From: CAYGVT01 sp964353355
GTDB taxonomy: Archaea > Thermoplasmatota > DTKX01 > GCA-020343715
NCBI GenBank assembly: GCA_964353355.1
Contig: CAYGVT010000085.1
Coordinates: 1 to 16,931 of the forward strand
Length of the DNA: 16,931 nt
Direction: 5' to 3'
Shown piece by piece: positions 13,850 to 16,931 of this stretch. The notes beneath the pieces are model-generated. The model did no database searches. It worked only from the letters and a program-made list of their open reading frames with translations, and had not been told where the DNA came from. Position 1 is the first letter of the stretch. Every line of letters begins with the position of its first letter. The position numbers and the translations under genes are program-made.

Positions 13850-14311
13850 TCCCCCCTCCCGCGCCATCCCCCCGCCGCCCCTCAACAGAGCCCCGCCCGT
13901 CCCCGCCGCCAGGCTCCAGCGATCACCCGCGTTTGGCTCCCCGCCGATCCTCGCCCAGACTGCTCCTTGGACCTTCTCGTCTGGGGCGTCCTGGGCGCCT
14001 CGCTGCTCTCGGCACTTCTCCTGAAGAACCCGTTCCTCCTCCTGCTGGCCGGGACCCTCCTCGTCGGGCTCGCGGCCGCCCACGTCCTGGTCGCGGCGGC
14101 GAGGCGGCAGGCGTCAAAGCCCGCCAGGGCCATATCCAGGGCCATCCGCGCCGTCGAGGACGGCGAGCACCCCCGGCGCGTCCTCGACGCGGAGGAGGGC
14201 TGGCACGAGCTCGGTTCAATGGCTGAAGAGAATGCGGACCGCGTCAAAAGCCCCGTCCACCCTGTGGAGGAAGAGCTCATTGACAGTATCGCGGGACTTC
14301 GGCTCGGATAG
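13844..14311 (+). CDS. small two-helix membrane protein, family copy 2
   Basis: A 155-residue paralogue of the protein at 116-574. The shared part runs from RQAPAITRVWLP through two hydrophobic segments (LDLLVWGVLGASLLSALLL; PFLLLLAGTLLVGLAAAHV) to the identical ISRAIRAVEDGEHPRRVLD. The tail then differs completely: a short acidic segment (AEEGWHELGSMAEENADRVK, VEEELIDSIAGLRLG) instead of the Arg-rich tail of copy 1. The start was chosen because the TATA box predicts transcription at about this ATG (leaderless); ATG 13832 is an alternative. It lies 110 bases upstream of the ABC permease, which has its own TATA box. Function unknown; the conserved membrane part with a swapped tail suggests a modular anchor. 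Confidence 0.65.
   Translation: MYSPLPRHPPAAPQQSPARPRRQAPAITRVWLPADPRPDCSLDLLVWGVLGASLLSALLLKNPFLLLLAGTLLVGLAAAHVLVAAARRQASKPARAISRAIRAVEDGEHPRRVLDAEEGWHELGSMAEENADRVKSPVHPVEEELIDSIAGLRLG
13911..14189 (+). repeat. direct repeat copy 2, two-TM module
   Basis: The partner of 135-413, without gaps in my manual alignment, ending with 58 identical bases (14132-14189). Downstream sequences of the two copies are unrelated, so the 3' boundary is sharp. Confidence 0.85.
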
Positions 14312-14380
14312 TCCGTTCTTCACGCGTCGAAGATGGAGCTGGCCAGCCTTGCGGTCGGTGTAAAATATGGTTTCGTGGTG

Positions 14381-14389
14381 TTTATAAAG
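14381..14389 (+). promoter_or_regulatory. TATA box of the ABC exporter operon
   Basis: TTTATAAAG is centred about 37 bases before ATG 14422, giving a leader of roughly ten bases. This argues for the ATG at 14422 over the upstream TTG at 14404. Confidence 0.55.
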
Positions 14390-14421
14390 GCTCTCAGCAC
14401 TGCTTGTGCGGGGCAACTGAG

Positions 14422-15774
14422 ATGGCACCGTCCAATGACGCGCTACCGTGGCATACTTTCGTCTGGCGGAGTCTGTCAAGGCGGCGCCTTAGGACGGTCC
14501 TTACCGTCGCGGGAATCGCCACCTGCCTGTCGTTCTTCGTGCTCATCTCGTCCCTGAGCGAGGGGATGAAGGTCTACATCGACGAGGAGCTCGAGCGCAA
14601 CCAGGTGGCCGAGATCTACGTCGGCGCGAGTCCCGCGCTCACGGAGGGCGAGGTCAATCTGCTCATCGACGCATTCCTGGACCGGACGACCGCTCAGGGT
14701 CTCGCGGGACATGCCGAGGAAGCGTGGAGCCTGCCCATCATCGTCGAGTACGGCAAGGGCGGGTTCGCCTACTATGAGAGGTACCAGGCCATGGTAGGTG
14801 TACCCGATGGAGGGCTACATCAGACCTGGTACACCTACGACCACACCGAGGAGCTAGTCGAGGGACGCCACCTCGACACGGTTTCAGGGCTATCGAGGAG
14901 CGTCGTCCTCGGCAACGAGCTGTGGAATCGCTACTTCCCGCAGGTGCACGCAGGTGATGTCATCGACATCACCCTGGTGAACACGTCCTGGGAGGTCCTG
15001 GACCTCTCCAACTGGACGGGCGAGATCCCTTCGGGCGGTGAGCCCATCGGCCCGCTGCTGATGATGAGCGCCGTCCCCAACCTGACCGTTGTAGGCATCC
15101 TCGCCCCCTCGGGGGACCACCGCCTCGACGGCGAGGCCCTCGTCCCCTTGGACTTCATGCTCGCGGAGCTCCACCAGGTCAACGATGCGACGGGCCAGAG
15201 ATTCATCCCCGGCCTCGAGTTGACGGTGGAGGAGGGCCGGGAGTTCGACTTCAACACCGCCGAAGAGGCAATGAGGCGGGCGGTGCCGCGCATCGACGGC
15301 TGGGACAACCGCGAGTGGATATCGCAGGAGTGGATGGAGGATATGTCGGACACCGTGGACGGGTGGTTCCTCATCGTCACCGTCATCATCGCGCTCGTCA
15401 CCGTCCTGGGGGTCAGCAACACCATGGCGATGTCAGTCGCAGAGCGCGCCCCCGAGATCGGCGTGATGCGTGCCATCGGGTTCCGGTCGCGGCAGATGAT
15501 GGCGCTCATTTACGCGGAGGCGCTCGTCCTCGTGACCGTCGCGCTGGCCCTCGGGCTCTCCGTCGGAGTGGGGCTGTCGCTGTACTTCGACGCCCAGTTC
15601 GAGGCCGAGGCAGGCATGGACACAACCTCAATCTACATCGCCCCCGCGCAAGTCGGTCCCGCGACGGTAATGCTCGCGGCGGCCATCGCGTTCATGTTCG
15701 GCGTCATCGCCGCGAGCCTCCCGGCGAGGCGCTCGGCAACGATGGATATCGTGGAGGTGGTCCGCGATGGATGA
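14422..15774 (+). CDS. MacB/FtsX-like ABC transporter permease
   Basis: A 450-residue permease of the MacB/LolC type. It has one N-terminal transmembrane helix (RTVLTVAGIATCLSFFVLIS, about residues 18-40), a large extracytoplasmic domain (about 45-310, MacB_PCD-like), then three helices: about 315-338 (WFLIVTVIIALVTVLGVSNT), about 365-388, and about 412-436. The cytosolic coupling loop SVAERAPEIGVMRAIGFRSR between helices 2 and 3 is the signature of the FtsX family. It pairs with the ATPase whose gene overlaps its 3' end. Such transporters use ATP hydrolysis in the cytosol to drive mechanical movement of the outer domain, exporting peptides, drugs or lipoproteins in bacteria; archaeal substrates are mostly unknown. 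No specific substrate can be inferred. Confidence 0.93.
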   Translation: MAPSNDALPWHTFVWRSLSRRRLRTVLTVAGIATCLSFFVLISSLSEGMKVYIDEELERNQVAEIYVGASPALTEGEVNLLIDAFLDRTTAQGLAGHAEEAWSLPIIVEYGKGGFAYYERYQAMVGVPDGGLHQTWYTYDHTEELVEGRHLDTVSGLSRSVVLGNELWNRYFPQVHAGDVIDITLVNTSWEVLDLSNWTGEIPSGGEPIGPLLMMSAVPNLTVVGILAPSGDHRLDGEALVPLDFMLAELHQVNDATGQRFIPGLELTVEEGREFDFNTAEEAMRRAVPRIDGWDNREWISQEWMEDMSDTVDGWFLIVTVIIALVTVLGVSNTMAMSVAERAPEIGVMRAIGFRSRQMMALIYAEALVLVTVALALGLSVGVGLSLYFDAQFEAEAGMDTTSIYIAPAQVGPATVMLAAAIAFMFGVIAASLPARRSATMDIVEVVRDG

Positions 15775-16435
15775 GGCGATCGAGCTGAGGAACGTGCGGC
15801 GGTCGTTCAGGTCCGGGGCGTCTACGCTAGAGGTGCTCAAGGATGTCGACGTCCGCATCCCCCCAGGGGACAGAGTCGCGGTCATCGGCCCCTCGGGCTC
15901 CGGCAAGTCCACCCTGCTGCACATAATGGGCCTGCTGACACGCCCGACGGATGGCACCGTGCTCATCGAGGGACAGGACGTCGGGGGACTGACCGAGGAC
16001 GAACGGGCTGACCTCCGCAGGCTCTCGATTGGCTTCGTCTTCCAGACATTCCACCTTGTGTCCACGCTGACGGCTGAGGAGAACGTCAGGCTCGCGCGCA
16101 CCTTCACCCCGAGAGGACGCGTTTTGCCGACCGCCCGCTCGCTCCTTGAGGCAGTGGGGCTGGCGGACCGGTGCCACCACCGCCCCCGTGAGCTCTCGGG
16201 CGGAGAGCAGCAGAGGGTCGCCGTCGCGAGGGCGATCTCGAACTCACCCGCGGTTCTGCTCGCCGACGAGCCCACCGGGAACCTGGACAGGGAGAGGGCT
16301 GAGGAGGTGGCGCAGCTCCTCTGGGGACTCTCGGACACGGGAGTAGCAATCGTTGTGGCCACCCATGATGAGACGGTAGCACGGGGTGCGCAACGGAGGA
16401 TGTCGCTCCTGGATGGAAAGCTAACAACAGCCTGA
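15767..16435 (+). CDS. MacB/LolD-like ABC transporter ATPase
   Basis: A 222-residue nucleotide-binding subunit. It shows Walker A GPSGSGKS (41-48), a Q-loop in FVFQTFHLVSTLTAEENV, the signature LSGGEQQRVAVARA (from 143), Walker B VLLADEPTG (Asp 167, Glu 168), the D-loop NLD, and the switch His 200 in ATHDE. Length and motifs match the MacB/LolD subfamily. The ATG lies eight bases inside the end of the permease gene, so the two are surely co-translated. The stop codon sits at the centre of a short palindrome (AGCCTGAGGCT, 16429-16439). All catalytic residues are intact. Confidence 0.95.
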   Translation: MDEAIELRNVRRSFRSGASTLEVLKDVDVRIPPGDRVAVIGPSGSGKSTLLHIMGLLTRPTDGTVLIEGQDVGGLTEDERADLRRLSIGFVFQTFHLVSTLTAEENVRLARTFTPRGRVLPTARSLLEAVGLADRCHHRPRELSGGEQQRVAVARAISNSPAVLLADEPTGNLDRERAEEVAQLLWGLSDTGVAIVVATHDETVARGAQRRMSLLDGKLTTA

Positions 16436-16579
16436 GGCTCCACCTCTGGCGAGCCCTCCTAGTCTCAAGATCCCTGAGGACCCGCCCCGCCGCTTCGCCA
16501 CCCCTACAACCCACGGGCATAGGCCGTCGCCAGAGCACCTACGTCCCTGCCCGCCCCACCGCCCCACCCCCCCCCCGGC

Positions 16580-16690
16580 GCCACGCCCCTCCGCCCCACC
16601 CCTTCCGGTGTACATAGAGGCACCCCACATTCGCCCATCCTCCACCCCGGGCTATAAATATATATGCATCCATGTACATACCAATGTACC
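16580..16690 (+). promoter_or_regulatory. promoter cassette, copy 2, upstream of AbrB-like gene
   Basis: It contains the 23-base C-rich block (16580-16602), CCACATTCGC (16625), CCGGGCTATAAATATATATG (16647), CATGTAC (16671) and AATGTAC (16683), with the same spacings as copy 1. A TATA centre near 16656 predicts a start at or next to ATG 16691. The interval 16436-16579 between the ATPase and this cassette has no gene and a further C-rich stretch. Confidence 0.75.
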
Positions 16691-16870
16691 ATGTCCAACC
16701 GCGTCCGCGTCCAGCAGCATCCTCAGGGCATGCTCTTCGTCTCGCTCCCCCGCGCCCTCGCCCAGGCCCTCGGGATGGCCAAGGGCGATACCCTCGAGTG
16801 GGTCCTCGTGGACGGCGAGCTCGTCCTCAGGCGGTCGCGCGAGGTAAAGAGCGCCAGGCGCCAGAGGTAG
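16691..16870 (+). CDS. AbrB/SpoVT-type DNA-binding protein
   Basis: A 59-residue protein with the swapped-hairpin AbrB pattern: a basic N-terminal strand (SNRVRVQQHPQG), MLFVSLPRALAQALGMAKGD, then the strand pair TLEWVLVDGELVLRRS and a basic tail. These proteins dimerise and bind DNA, either as repressors or as antitoxins. No toxin gene follows in the 60 bases left, so an antitoxin role cannot be tested here. The TATA spacing supports ATG 16691 and a leaderless message; the in-frame ATG at 16664 lies too close to the TATA box. Since its promoter matches that of the two-helix membrane protein at 13844, it could regulate both genes, itself included; that is inference. Confidence 0.8.
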   Translation: MSNRVRVQQHPQGMLFVSLPRALAQALGMAKGDTLEWVLVDGELVLRRSREVKSARRQR

Positions 16871-16931
16871 ACATCGAGTGGCTCCCTGACGACCAACCCT
16901 CCAACCCGACGCAATGCAAGGCTCCTCATCT

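Noticed and set aside
13593..14280. Long minus-strand open frames opposite the promoter cassette and two-TM gene
   Set aside because: They arise from high GC and C-rich repeats; the products are Arg/Gly-rich and have no domain pattern.
16429..16439. Palindrome AGCC-TGA-GGCT over the ATPase stop codon as a terminator
   Set aside because: Stem of four base pairs and no T-run; weak as a terminator.
1..16931. CRISPR arrays, tRNA or rRNA genes
   Set aside because: I saw no regularly spaced repeats with spacers, no tRNA-like TpsiC/anticodon arrangement and no rRNA-like conserved blocks on reading both strands by eye.

Overview
The window looks like an accessory (genomic-island-like) stretch of an archaeal chromosome. 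The archaeal assignment rests on A/T-rich TATA elements about 25-35 bases upstream of start codons with little or no leader (13811, 16651, 14381, 10049), mixed with Shine-Dalgarno-led genes (6943, 11153, 1094, 13525), and on secreted proteins with large Ig-like ectodomains. I would guess Euryarchaeota in the broad sense, perhaps a Thermoplasmata-like lineage, but nothing here fixes the taxon. Base composition changes sharply along the window: GC-rich flanks, an intermediate protease gene, and a clearly AT-rich nuclease gene at 10.1-11.2 kb. This fits DNA of several origins.

Left part (1-6310, + strand): a small two-helix membrane protein (116-574), an overlapping acidic protein of unknown function (571-912), a GC-rich perfect hairpin (964-983), then a 1738-residue DUF4011 / SF1 helicase / Vsr-like (MTES_1575) nuclease / DUF3320 protein (1094-6310), an architecture linked to anti-phage defence.

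Middle (6311-10016): a decayed zinc-ribbon/HNH-like gene on the - strand (about 6390-6677), a secreted membrane-anchored S8 subtilase with an unusual duplicated calcium-loop insertion in its catalytic domain (6943-9726), and a truncated member of the same zinc-ribbon family (10016-9729, - strand).

Minus-strand block (13525 down to 10101): a secreted PepSY/YycI-like protein, a zinc-ribbon/membrane fusion, a full zinc-ribbon/HNH-like gene with a probable frameshift, and a Shedu (SduA, DUF4263) nuclease. With the helicase-nuclease this makes two defence genes about 4 kb apart.

Right part (13.7-16.9 kb, + strand): a second copy of the two-helix membrane protein with a different C-terminus, a MacB-like ABC exporter pair (permease 14422-15774, ATPase 15767-16435) and an AbrB-type DNA-binding protein (16691-16870). 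The membrane-protein copy and the AbrB gene share a promoter cassette with element spacing conserved to the base.

The features that seem least described are two modular families that recur within 17 kb: (i) a two-TM domain whose C-terminus is swapped at a sharp DNA boundary, and (ii) a zinc-ribbon/HNH-like family seen in five pieces (one near-complete, one fused to a membrane protein, three fragments). The last 60 bases (16871-16931) hold nothing I can assign.
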